Origin: Nostoc sp. UCD121
Lineage (GTDB): Bacteria > Cyanobacteriota > Cyanobacteriia > Cyanobacteriales > Nostocaceae
DNA: 42,004 nt
Direction of reading: 5' to 3'
Assembly (NCBI RefSeq): GCF_014222285.1
Contig: NZ_JACKZS010000044.1
Coordinates: 1 to 42,004 of the forward strand
Position 1 is the stretch's first letter. Each line of letters starts with the position of its first letter. The notes under the pieces were generated by a model, which had not been told where the DNA came from, made no database searches, and worked only from the letters and a program-made list of their open reading frames with translations. Of this stretch, positions 1 to 7,991 are shown in pieces. Position numbers and translations under genes: made by a program.

Positions 1-1
1 A

Positions 2-553
2 GATTCCCCTCTGCCCCTCCGCCCCTCCACCCTCCTGCCCAATTGTCCTCCCGTTCGTGGTGTTGCTTTAGATTTGAATCAAGCGCGTCTTGCTATTCGC
101 CAATTGCCAGATCGTCCAGGGATGGCGGCGAAGTTGTTTGGATTATTAGCGCAACATAATATCAGCGTTGACATGATTATTCAATCTCAGCGCTGTCGGG
201 TGATTGATGGTGTTCCTAGGCGAGATATTGCCTTTACAGTCTCGCGGATAGATGGGGAAAATGCGAAAAAAATGCTTACCCAAGTAGCGGCAGAGTTGGG
301 GTGGGGCGAAGTTGTGTTAGATAGTGCGATCGCTAAAGTGAGTATTGTTGGTGCAGGTATGGTAGGACAACCAGGTATTGCTGCCAAAATGTTTGAAGCA
401 CTAGCCCAACACCAAATTAATATTCAAATGATTGCTACCTCAGAAATCAAAATTAGTTGTGTCGTAGCACAAGAGCAAGGTGTTAAAGCTTTGCAGGCCA
501 TTCATGCCGCTTTTGGACTAGCTGGTAGTGAGAAAGTTGTCGTGCCAGTGTAG
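2..553 (+). CDS. lysC: Aspartate kinase, C-terminal regulatory part (5' truncated by window edge)
   Basis: This is the tail of aspartate kinase, which phosphorylates aspartate at the head of the lysine/threonine/methionine pathway in the cytoplasm. The frame is open from base 2 to the stop at 551-553, so about 183 codons are visible. Two ACT domains are seen: one begins at about codon 25 (ARLAIRQLPDRPG, then NISVDMIIQ), the second at about codon 109 (SIVGAGMVGQPGIAAKMF). Such domains bind lysine or threonine for feedback control. The catalytic domain lies outside the window. A TTG at 74 could look like a start but falls inside the conserved ACT sequence, so it is not used. The first ~18 codons are a Pro/Leu-rich linker made from a pyrimidine-rich short repeat (see findings). 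The next gene converges 28 bp away. Confidence 0.9.
   Translation, partial: DSPLPLRPSTLLPNCPPVRGVALDLNQARLAIRQLPDRPGMAAKLFGLLAQHNISVDMIIQSQRCRVIDGVPRRDIAFTVSRIDGENAKKMLTQVAAELGWGEVVLDSAIAKVSIVGAGMVGQPGIAAKMFEALAQHQINIQMIATSEIKISCVVAQEQGVKALQAIHAAFGLAGSEKVVVPV
5..52 (+). repeat. Pyrimidine-rich short tandem repeat inside the lysC frame
   Basis: The stretch is built from repeated CCCCTCYGC/CCTCC units of about 7-8 bases. This is the style of short tandem repeat normally found between genes in these cyanobacteria, for example near 20549-20580 and 20695-20727 of this window. Here it is read as protein (codons of P, L, S, R) between two ACT-containing parts of aspartate kinase. Confidence 0.5.
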
Positions 554-581
554 AACTAAAGTTTGAATTTTAAATTGCTGA

Positions 582-1454
582 TTATCTATCTTTGAAATGC
601 CATTTTTCCATCATAGCTACTATTTCTGAAAGCCGACGTTCACCACACCAAACTAAATCAAGTTTTTTGAGTTGTTCAAGACTCATACCACCCTCTTCTT
701 CAGCAATGCGGTGATATTCTTTATCTCCCATTGCTGCTAATAAATGCCCAAAAATAATCATTTCATCGAACTGGGGATTTGTCTCTGGATCGTTCAAAAT
801 TGCCATTGCTCGTTCTTGCGACAGTCCTTGGAGAGCATTGACAATAAATCGTGTGGGAAAGTCCGCATCCTGAAGTTGAGGATGACGCGATACTAATCCA
901 GCCATCAGCACTCCTAGATAAGCAGCCGCTTGAGAATTACTCAGTAACTCCATTTGTTGAATGGCAATCTCAGTCAAATTGGTAAAAAATGCACACCCTA
1001 ACTGCTGTTCGATGGTGGTAACTGGATCTAAAACTAGCGAAGATTCTAACTGTGCCTCAAATGCTGCCTGATGCTCCTCGTGCAATTCGCTGAGTAAGAC
1101 TTGCTTGGCGCGATCGCCTATAATAATACTGCGATCGGGCCCAGAGCTAAAGTCTTTGCCCGGTTCCAAACCTTTACTCACTAGAATTTTAAAGACGTTA
1201 CTTTGAGCTTTTCCCTGCATCTGTTCATATTGGGCTTGTCCAAGAAAAATTTGACAAAACCAACTGTGGCTGTCAGCATCGCATTCAACCATTACCTCAT
1301 TAACAATCAAATCAGTTAACTTTTCCGCTCTCAAAATGCTTTGTAACTCTACAACTAAGCTATTAATTGCAGCGATGTCGCGGTCAGTGAGCGCCTTGAG
1401 AAATTGACGCTTCGCAGTAGCTACCAAGGCTTTTTTTCGCCCAAATACGTTCAT
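582..1454 (-). CDS. Hypothetical protein, 290 aa
   Basis: I do not recognise this family. The protein is soluble, with no signal peptide or membrane segment, and is mostly alpha-helical and acidic in character. It begins MNVFGRKKALVATAKRQFL, giving a basic N-terminal helix, followed by repeated Leu/Ile/Ala-rich helices. The C-terminal third has a conserved-looking acidic segment (EEEGGMSLEQLKKLDLVWCG) and ends in KWHFKDR. The ATG at 1454 is the only good start. It converges on lysC with a 28-bp gap and diverges from the TPR pseudokinase across a 384-bp AT-rich region. Codon use and embedded GCGATCGC sites match the neighbours, so recent transfer is not suggested. Function unknown. Confidence 0.75.
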   Translation of the reverse strand: MNVFGRKKALVATAKRQFLKALTDRDIAAINSLVVELQSILRAEKLTDLIVNEVMVECDADSHSWFCQIFLGQAQYEQMQGKAQSNVFKILVSKGLEPGKDFSSGPDRSIIIGDRAKQVLLSELHEEHQAAFEAQLESSLVLDPVTTIEQQLGCAFFTNLTEIAIQQMELLSNSQAAAYLGVLMAGLVSRHPQLQDADFPTRFIVNALQGLSQERAMAILNDPETNPQFDEMIIFGHLLAAMGDKEYHRIAEEEGGMSLEQLKKLDLVWCGERRLSEIVAMMEKWHFKDR

Positions 1455-1838
1455 TTTCGATTTTTTATATGTTATGTGGGGTTATACATAATTAAAACTG
1501 CTATTTTTTTACCTTATTTGAGCATTATCTGTCATGAGTGGCATTGCTGAATAGTCCCAATCAAAATATCCCTCCCCAATGGATTAACTTTTTTTTCCAA
1601 GCCTCGTTGAACTCACAAATTTTACTTAAATCTGGTAATATATAACCGTACTAAATCAATAAGATTCTTTTAATAAAAAAAAATATTACTAGCAATATGC
1701 AGCATTAGCTAGTAATCAATACTTTTACCTGCCACAATGGCATTGATTTGTTTTGATTAAATATTTTTTAAAAAAAATAGTTACCAGTAATAACACGTAA
1801 GCTATAATCAAACAATTTATAAGATTATATTTATATTG
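1455..1838. other. AT-rich divergent intergenic region
   Basis: These 384 bases separate two divergent genes and must hold both promoters. They are very AT-rich, with several A and T runs (for example at 1672-1685 and 1763-1778). I see no RNA gene, strong hairpin or clear operator, and no convincing ribosome binding site just before the downstream ATG. Confidence 0.5.
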
Positions 1839-3896
1839 ATGCCTATTCATTTACTAGATGGACGTTACCGAATACTGAAAGTTCTAAATGATGGGGAAAA
1901 GGCAAAAACCTATCTAGTTGAAGATGCGAGCCTTCCTGAGAGCCAATTTGTAGTCAAGCAGTTACGTAGTTCTAGCGGCAATTCTCAAGCTTTAACTATC
2001 CTGCCTCGCTTGTTTGCCAGTAAAGCAGAAACTTTAGAAAAACTAGGGCAGGAACACGACCAAATTCAGAAGCTAATTGCTTACTTTGAAGAAAACGAAG
2101 AATTTTATATAGTCCAAGAATTCATCCCTGGTAATCCTTTTACTGAGGAAATTATTCAGGGACAAACTCTGAGGGAAGACCAAATAATTTATCTTTTATC
2201 AGAGATATTAGAAATTTTGGTGATTGTACATAGCTTAGGCGTTATTCACCGCAATATTAAACCAGCAAATATTATTCGCCGAGAGTTAGATAAAAAATTA
2301 GTGTTAGTTGATTTTAGTAATTTTAATGAAGCCATCACTAATAATCCTGAAAATCTCGAATATATGCCTATAGAACAAGTTAACGGCAATGTTAAATATA
2401 ATAGTGATATATATGCTTTAGGTATGGTTGCGATCGCAGCACTTTTAGGTTTGTCTGCAAACGAAATATCTAATTTGCAAACTCAAAAAAATCGACTGAC
2501 TGGTGAAATACTTTGGTATAACAAAAATATAAAAATTAGTAAAAAGCTAGTAAAAATTATTAATAAAATGGTGCGTTTGGATTATCGTAAGCGCTACCAG
2601 TATGCAACCGAAGTTTTAGATGACCTGAAAAAGTTAACAGATGTTGAAGTTCCGCAAAAACAGCCGGATAAAAAATTATTAATAGTTTTGACTGGGATAG
2701 CTGGCTTAATCGTACTTGGTGTAGGAGTGTGGTTTTTAAATTCACCAAAACCTATAAATAATGCTCAAAAAGAATTATATCAAGAAGGGCTAGATAAATA
2801 TGATGCAGGAAATTATGAAGGAGCAGTTAAAGATTTCAATCACGTGATTGAATTAGATCCGAAAAATGCTTTAGCTTATAATAAGCGAGGCGATGCTTAT
2901 TATCGATTAGGAGACTATGAGCAAGCAAAAGCAGATTCTAGTCAGGCCATTTTACTCAATCCTCAAGATGGTAATGCCTATTTTGACCGAGGATTTGCTT
3001 TTTCGGAATTAGGCAAATACAAAGAAGCGATCGCAGACTATACCCAAGCAATTAAATTAAACTCTGATGATGCATACCCTTACTATGGGCGAGGGTTAGC
3101 TCGTGTTCAATTAAAAGATAATAAAGGGGCAATTGGAGATTTTAGTAAAGCGATCGCCCTCAAGCCTCAATATACCGAAGCCTATTTACAGCGTGGGATT
3201 ATCCGCCGCCGCCTCAGACTTAAGCAAGCAGCAATCGAAGATTTCGATACAGTAATTAAAATTAATCCTAGTGATGCTAAAGCTTATTATCAAAGGGCTT
3301 TAACTCAATCTATTAATAAGCAAAAATATGCAGCCCTTAAAGATTACACAGATGCAATCAACATTAATCCAAAATATATAGAAGCATATCTCAATCGAGG
3401 TGATATTTTCAGCGATCTGGGAAATAAAGTCGAAGCTACTGAAGATTACAATACTATTTTACAGATTGACCCTAAATTTATTGCCGCTTATATTCACCGA
3501 GGTATTCACCGTTTCTCTTTCGGAGATTATAAAGGTGCTATTGAAGATTACAGCGAAGCTCTGAAACTAGATCCTAATAATATAGCAGCTTACAACAATC
3601 GTGGTAACGCCTATCTTGAACTGGGAAATAAAAAAGCTGCCAATCAAGATTATTCACAAGCGATCGCAATTAATGCTAACAGCGCCTTAGCCTACTATAA
3701 CCGGGGTGTGATTCGCACCAAGCAGAAAAATAAACAGGGAGCGATCGCAGATTTTAAAAAAGCTGCAAAACTATTCCAACAGCAAGGCGAAAAAGAGAGT
3801 TATCAAGATGCACAGAAAGAAATTGCAATTCTGCAAAATAATTCAGCACCAGCGAAAACTTCTCGTCCTAAATCTGGGAAAACGGAAAAAAACTAA
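1839..3896 (+). CDS. Membrane-anchored TPR protein with a degenerate Ser/Thr kinase domain (likely pseudokinase)
   Basis: Residues ~10-265 follow a Hanks-type kinase fold: VVKQL with the ATP-site Lys at ~41, a catalytic-loop position at ~138-145 and a metal-binding Asp at ~159. The catalytic loop reads HRNIKPAN instead of HRDxKPxN, so the catalytic Asp is Asn. DFG reads DFS, and the glycine-rich loop (VLNDGEKAKTYLVED) lacks its usual glycines. A single membrane segment (~279-302) is followed by about nine TPR units (~313-650), each with the typical N-A-x-A-Y and G-x-Y-x-x-A-I-x-D-Y/F pattern, and a basic tail. The likely role is a scaffold or sensor that binds partners through TPRs, with the kinase fold on the other side of the membrane segment. 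An in-frame TTG lies one codon upstream; ATG 1839 is preferred. Fold assignment is firm; loss of activity is inferred. Confidence 0.85.
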   Translation: MPIHLLDGRYRILKVLNDGEKAKTYLVEDASLPESQFVVKQLRSSSGNSQALTILPRLFASKAETLEKLGQEHDQIQKLIAYFEENEEFYIVQEFIPGNPFTEEIIQGQTLREDQIIYLLSEILEILVIVHSLGVIHRNIKPANIIRRELDKKLVLVDFSNFNEAITNNPENLEYMPIEQVNGNVKYNSDIYALGMVAIAALLGLSANEISNLQTQKNRLTGEILWYNKNIKISKKLVKIINKMVRLDYRKRYQYATEVLDDLKKLTDVEVPQKQPDKKLLIVLTGIAGLIVLGVGVWFLNSPKPINNAQKELYQEGLDKYDAGNYEGAVKDFNHVIELDPKNALAYNKRGDAYYRLGDYEQAKADSSQAILLNPQDGNAYFDRGFAFSELGKYKEAIADYTQAIKLNSDDAYPYYGRGLARVQLKDNKGAIGDFSKAIALKPQYTEAYLQRGIIRRRLRLKQAAIEDFDTVIKINPSDAKAYYQRALTQSINKQKYAALKDYTDAININPKYIEAYLNRGDIFSDLGNKVEATEDYNTILQIDPKFIAAYIHRGIHRFSFGDYKGAIEDYSEALKLDPNNIAAYNNRGNAYLELGNKKAANQDYSQAIAINANSALAYYNRGVIRTKQKNKQGAIADFKKAAKLFQQQGEKESYQDAQKEIAILQNNSAPAKTSRPKSGKTEKN

Positions 3897-4182
3897 GCTA
3901 TGACTCAATACCGTCATCCCATGTTATGACGATCCATTTTATACTATTAGCCCAATATGCCCCAATCCGCTTGAGTTTCCTTTACTCTCCATAAAAAAGA
4001 GGGAATTAGAGCAAGCCTTTTAAGGTGAGTTGGGGGGAACTTCCGAGGTAAAATATCACTGTAATATGTCTATTTAACATCAGAAATCGCAGACTTTGAC
4101 CTTTTATCTGTCGTTGTAGTCAACTAAATTATCGCTCAAGATGAGTCACCGTATTTTCTTACGACTCAATTAGGATGGCTAT

Positions 4183-5163
4183 ATGCTAATTCTCCTGACT
4201 TTTTATCCAGATAACCTGGAAATATTCACTCATAGGGATGTCGATACGGTACTGAAAAGAATTGATGCTTCTCAGAATATTTGGTTGCGCTGTGTTCAGT
4301 TCCGCGATCGCACTGGAACAGCTAAAATTATCAAACATTTTGAACTCAATCCATCTCGTGTTAACATGATTTTCAACCATTCTCCTTTAGGAATTGATGA
4401 AGATGTAGAAGATTGTTTATTTGACAGCTATGAAATTCTAACTGCTCAAATAAAAAATCATGAATTTGAAGTTGCACGTGGCAATATTGTAGTTGGAAAT
4501 AATTTTATAATTACGTTTGAAATTACTGAATTAAAAGTTTTAAGTATTTTAGCTAACAATTTACAAAAGCGCCCTCTAGATATTAAAAAATGGGGGATTG
4601 ACTATGTTTTTTATCTCATTTTTAAAGAAATTTTAAATAATTATCATATTGTCTTTGACTATATTTCTAGAAAGCTTGATGATTTAGAAGATGAAGTCTT
4701 AGATGATTCTGGTGATGAATCAACGTACCAAAGAATTGCCACCATGAGGCAATCTACTCGTTCAGGACGGCGTAATTTTCAAAGTATTAAGTCACTTATG
4801 GCTATTATGGATTACGATGATTTTCAATGGATCACCCAGCCAGTGAAAGAACTATTCAAAGAAGAATTGGTTCATCAAGTTGATAAATTATGGCAAGAAT
4901 ATCAAGCTTTGAGAGCCTGGATGTCAGAATTAATGGAAATCCAACGCGATAATATTGCTAGCAAAACAGGTGAACGAATTAATCGCCTGACTATCCTCTC
5001 GACCGTATTTTTACCAATTACGTTCATGTCTGGTTTCTATGGTATGAACTTCAAATATATGCCAGAATTAGAGCAACCTTGGGCTTATCCTGCTGTAATC
5101 GGCGTAATGATCTTAATTGTGATTAGTAGTATTGCTTATGCTAAAAAACAACGTTGGTTGTAG
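4183..5163 (+). CDS. CorA-family magnesium/cobalt transport protein
   Basis: Members of the CorA/MIT family form pentameric inner-membrane channels for Mg2+, and in some cases Co2+ or Zn2+. The hallmark YGMNF follows the first of two C-terminal membrane helices (~268-289); the second helix is ~297-320, ending in a basic AKKQRWL tail. The long N-terminal part is the cytosolic funnel, with a long helix around 150-265 (EILNNYHIVFDYISRKLDD, RQSTRSGRRNFQSIKSL). At 326 residues the length fits the family. The start is ATG 4183, with AGGA a few bases upstream. A hairpin at 5183-5215 follows the stop. Metal specificity cannot be read from sequence, so no gene symbol is given. Confidence 0.88.
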   Translation: MLILLTFYPDNLEIFTHRDVDTVLKRIDASQNIWLRCVQFRDRTGTAKIIKHFELNPSRVNMIFNHSPLGIDEDVEDCLFDSYEILTAQIKNHEFEVARGNIVVGNNFIITFEITELKVLSILANNLQKRPLDIKKWGIDYVFYLIFKEILNNYHIVFDYISRKLDDLEDEVLDDSGDESTYQRIATMRQSTRSGRRNFQSIKSLMAIMDYDDFQWITQPVKELFKEELVHQVDKLWQEYQALRAWMSELMEIQRDNIASKTGERINRLTILSTVFLPITFMSGFYGMNFKYMPELEQPWAYPAVIGVMILIVISSIAYAKKQRWL

Positions 5164-5182
5164 CATCAAGTTACGAATAAAA

Positions 5183-5215
5183 AGATCCCCAACTTCTTCA
5201 AGAAGTCGGGGATCT
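5183..5215 (+). terminator. Hairpin terminator / dispersed palindrome
   Basis: AGATCCCC pairs with GGGGATCT, and the inner part ACTTCTT pairs with AAGAAGT around a one-base centre, giving an almost perfect 33-base palindrome just after the CorA gene. There is no long T run after it, so termination is only probable. Near-identical palindromes occur at 17638-17666 and 19466-19490. Confidence 0.55.
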
Positions 5216-5298
5216 GAGGCTGTCGGTGGAAAGCAAATAGGATTACTATATATATTTTCAGTAAGTAGACTGCATTAACCCTAAATCGGTAAATAAAC

Positions 5299-6798
5299 GT
5301 GAATCTCCCATTGATTATTCGTGCTGAAGAACACAGCGAGAAAATAGCTATCGCTACAACGGATGGATCATTTACCTATCGGGATTTGCTCCACACTTCC
5401 AGTCAAATAGCAACGAATCTTCTTCAGAATACAGAAGATTTACAAGAGAAGCGAGTTGCCTTCCTCATCCCACCTGGATTTGAGTATGTAGCTACTCAAT
5501 GGGGAATTTGGCGTGCTGGTGGCATAGCTGTACCTCTGTGTGTTTCCCATCCGCGCCCAGAATTGGAGTATGTAATTACTAATTCTGGAGCATCGATTAT
5601 TGTTGCTCATCCTGATTTTGAGGGTATACTGCGTAGTTTACCGCCGCAGGCATCGCTCGCCGAAGAACACAATTTGCGATTTATCCTCACCTCAGAAACG
5701 CTTCCATCTAATATTGCTCGTCTCCCAGAAGTAGATATAACTAGACGCGCCTTAATTCTCTACACTAGCGGTACAACAGGTAAACCCAAGGGTGTGGTTA
5801 CAACTCATCAAAATATTCAAGCGCAAGTGACTAGCTTAAATACCGCTTGGGAATGGACATCTAATGATCGCATTTTACATATACTGCCACTACATCATAT
5901 TCATGGAATTATTAACGTACTGACTTGTGCTTTATGGGCTGGCGCGGAGTGTCATCTGTTGAGCAAGTTTGATGCCGAAACTGTTTGGAGACGACTTGGT
6001 GACGGTAACTTAACCCTATTTATGGCAGTACCAACAATTTATGTAAAGCTCATTACCGCTTGGGAAAATGCCTCTAAAGAACGTCAAAAAATTATGTCAG
6101 AAGGCTGTGCTAAAATGCGCCTGATGGTTTCCGGTTCGGCAGCATTACCAGTTCAAGTTTTAGAAAAGTGGCAAACCATCAGCGGCCATTTTCTGCTTGA
6201 GCGATATGGGATGACGGAAATTGGTATGGCGCTATCCAACCCTTTACACGGTGAACGGTTGGCTGGATATGTAGGAAAGCCTCTGCCTGAAGTTGAAGTG
6301 AGATTAGTAGATGAGAACGGATTAGTCTCAGCTGGAACACCGGGAGAGATCCAAGTTAAAGGGCCTGGAGTGTTTCTCGAATATTGGCAAAACCCCGAAG
6401 CAACTGCCAAAGCCTTCCAGGATGGCTGGTTTTGTACTGGAGATACCGCCGTCATTGAGAACGGTAGCTACCGCATTCTGGGACGGATGAGTGTGGATAT
6501 CATCAAAACCGGAGGCTATAAAGTTTCAGCTTTGGAAATTGAAGAAGTATTGCGATCGCATCCAGATATTCAAGAATGTGCAGTGGTGGGGGTTGCAGAT
6601 ATAGAGTGGGGCGAACGGGTTTGTGCTGCATTAGTATTGCAAGGATCACAACCTTTAACATTAGAATCTTTTAGAAGTTGGGCAAAAGAGCGATTGGCTG
6701 TTTATAAAGTGCCAACCCAAATTTTGATAGTTGAAGAATTACCGCGCAACGCAATGGGCAAAGTTATTAAGCCGACAGTCGTTGAGCTATTTAAATAA
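5299..6798 (+). CDS. AMP-forming acyl-CoA synthetase, MatB (malonyl-CoA synthetase)-like
   Basis: A member of the ANL superfamily, which activates a carboxylic acid with ATP and loads it onto CoA. The P-loop-like motif LYTSGTTGKPKG lies at ~154-165, the A5 motif is ERYGMTEIGM, the ribose-binding Asp lies in GWFCTGDTA, and the catalytic Lys is in the C-terminal RNAMGKVIKP. The stretch SNPLHGERLAGYVGKPLP resembles MatB/ACSF3 enzymes, which act on malonate or methylmalonate, so a short dicarboxylic acid substrate is a reasonable guess. At 499 residues it is full length. The start is GTG 5299, with no strong ribosome binding site; no better start exists before the conserved N-terminus. The alpha/beta hydrolase follows about 100 bp downstream on the same strand, possibly co-transcribed. 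A 16-bp repeat motif lies in the coding sequence at 5641-5656. Confidence 0.85.
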   Translation: MNLPLIIRAEEHSEKIAIATTDGSFTYRDLLHTSSQIATNLLQNTEDLQEKRVAFLIPPGFEYVATQWGIWRAGGIAVPLCVSHPRPELEYVITNSGASIIVAHPDFEGILRSLPPQASLAEEHNLRFILTSETLPSNIARLPEVDITRRALILYTSGTTGKPKGVVTTHQNIQAQVTSLNTAWEWTSNDRILHILPLHHIHGIINVLTCALWAGAECHLLSKFDAETVWRRLGDGNLTLFMAVPTIYVKLITAWENASKERQKIMSEGCAKMRLMVSGSAALPVQVLEKWQTISGHFLLERYGMTEIGMALSNPLHGERLAGYVGKPLPEVEVRLVDENGLVSAGTPGEIQVKGPGVFLEYWQNPEATAKAFQDGWFCTGDTAVIENGSYRILGRMSVDIIKTGGYKVSALEIEEVLRSHPDIQECAVVGVADIEWGERVCAALVLQGSQPLTLESFRSWAKERLAVYKVPTQILIVEELPRNAMGKVIKPTVVELFK

Positions 6799-6900
6799 TA
6801 GCAATGCCCCTGTTTTTCAAAGCTAGCCGTGAAGCTTATTGACAATACTGTAATACATAAGGTAGAAGATAAGCACAATTTAAAAAACTTAAATATAGCT

Positions 6901-7641
6901 ATGAGTCTTTTTTGCCTAGTTCATGGCGCTTTTCAAGGCGCTTGGTGTTGGGATTTGTTAATTCCTTATTTAGAAGCGCAAGGTCACAAAACAGTAGCAA
7001 TGGATTTACCAATTGAAGATGCGTCTGCAAGTTTATCGCAATTTGCAGATGTAGTATTGCAAGCGCTTCCAAAAACTGATGATGATATTGTCCTGGTTGG
7101 CCACTCAATGGCTGGTACTGTTATTCCTCTTGTTGCAGAAGTGCGTCAAGTACGTCAATTGGTATTCCTTACCGCGCTTATTCCATACCCAGGAACTAGT
7201 ACACTTGAGCAATTTTCTCATCATCTTGATTCTGATAGCCTCAAATCATTAAATTACGAACCAAAAGAGTCACATCAACTCGAACAATTTGATAATGAAC
7301 CTTATATGTTTAATCCTGTTTCTGCTGGGAAAAACTTTTCAGATGAAGCAGTATTGATGGAATTTTTTTATCAAGATTGTCAGCCGGATGTAATGCGCTG
7401 GGCACTCTCAAAAGGACGTTCGCAGCAATCAATGGCATATATTTTTGAGGTTAATCCTTTGAATGCTCTACCAAATGTAGAGTATAAATATATTTTTTGT
7501 ACTGATGACCTGATAATCTCTCCTGCATGGTCACACTACTCTGCACGTAAGCGCTTGGGAGTTGATGCCATAGAACTGCCTGGAGGACATTGCCCACACT
7601 TGTCTCGTCCTGCTCATCTTGCATCAGTATTAACTAAATGA
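6901..7641 (+). CDS. Alpha/beta hydrolase (EstC / methylesterase-like)
   Basis: The protein matches small esterases of the alpha/beta-hydrolase fold (plant MES and bacterial EstC type). The N-terminus reads FCLVHGAFQGAWCWDLLIPYL, containing the oxyanion-hole HG. The nucleophile is in VGHSMAG, the acid in the segment FCTDDLII, and the catalytic His in GGHCPHLSRP, so the triad is complete. ATG 6901 was chosen because relatives begin just before the LVHGA strand; an in-frame GTG at 6829 would add 24 residues (270 instead of 246). It follows the acyl-CoA synthetase on the same strand, so the two may act on related acyl substrates, but this is inference. The substrate is unknown. Confidence 0.82.
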   Translation: MSLFCLVHGAFQGAWCWDLLIPYLEAQGHKTVAMDLPIEDASASLSQFADVVLQALPKTDDDIVLVGHSMAGTVIPLVAEVRQVRQLVFLTALIPYPGTSTLEQFSHHLDSDSLKSLNYEPKESHQLEQFDNEPYMFNPVSAGKNFSDEAVLMEFFYQDCQPDVMRWALSKGRSQQSMAYIFEVNPLNALPNVEYKYIFCTDDLIISPAWSHYSARKRLGVDAIELPGGHCPHLSRPAHLASVLTK

Positions 7642-7664
7642 TCGCAAAGCTTATTGTAGATAAT

Positions 7665-7740
7665 CGTAGGTTGGGTGGAACGTAGTGAAACCCAACAAAT
7701 CCTCGAAAATGTTGGGTTTCGTTCCTCCACCCAACCTACG
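7665..7740. repeat. 76-bp palindromic element
   Basis: CGTAGGTTGGGTGGA at the left end pairs with TCCACCCAACCTACG at the right end, and GAAACCCAACA pairs with TGTTGGGTTTC nearer the centre, around a short AT-rich loop. It would form a long hairpin on either strand. It resembles dispersed intergenic palindromes of Nostoc-type genomes and may also stop transcription from both convergent genes. Confidence 0.75.
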
Positions 7741-7766
7741 CAGTTTATGGTTTTTGACTGAAATAG

Positions 7767-7966
7767 CAAATGCGAACGCCGAATCAACAAATGCGAACGC
7801 CAAATCAACAAATGCGATCGCCGAATCAACAAATGCGAACTCCAAATCAACAAATGCGAACACCGAATCAACAAATGCGAACACCGAATCAACAAATGCG
7901 ATCGCCGAATCAACAAATGCGAACACCGAATCAACAAATGCGAACTTCAAATCAACAAATGCGTAG
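7767..7966. repeat. Tandem 21-bp repeat, nine units plus a partial one
   Basis: Units begin with CAAATGCG at 7767, 7788, 7809, 7830, 7851, 7872, 7893, 7914 and 7935, with a partial copy at 7956. The consensus is CAAATGCGAACRCCGAATCAA. Two units carry GCGATCGC (HIP1) in place of GCGAACRC. Because 21 is a multiple of three, the array stays open in many frames; one plus frame would read MRTPNQQ repeats, the minus frames FAFVDSA or LLIRRSH. No ribosome binding site is seen, so it is listed as a repeat, not a gene. Confidence 0.9.
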
Positions 7967-7991
7967 GCGTAGCCAGCCGTAGGCATCGCCC

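Larger units (their letters stand above)
7642..7991. other. Repeat-filled convergent intergenic region
   Basis: This 350-bp gap lies between the convergent hydrolase and SGNH genes. It contains a 76-bp hairpin (7665-7740), nine 21-bp tandem repeats (7767-7955 plus a partial unit) and a GCGTAGCC...GTAGGCATCGCC repeat (7963-7990). No conventional gene is supported. Confidence 0.8.

Noticed and set aside
74..553. A complete 159-residue ACT protein starting at TTG 74
   Set aside because: The frame is open to the window edge and TTG 74 falls inside conserved aspartate-kinase sequence, so this is a truncated larger gene.
7767..7966. CRISPR array
   Set aside because: Units are contiguous 21-mers without unique spacers, and there are no cas genes nearby.
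7651..7986. Repeat proteins on either strand (FAFVDSA, LLIRRSH or MRTPNQQ arrays)
   Set aside because: They are the 21-bp tandem repeat read in different frames; no ribosome binding site and no unique sequence.
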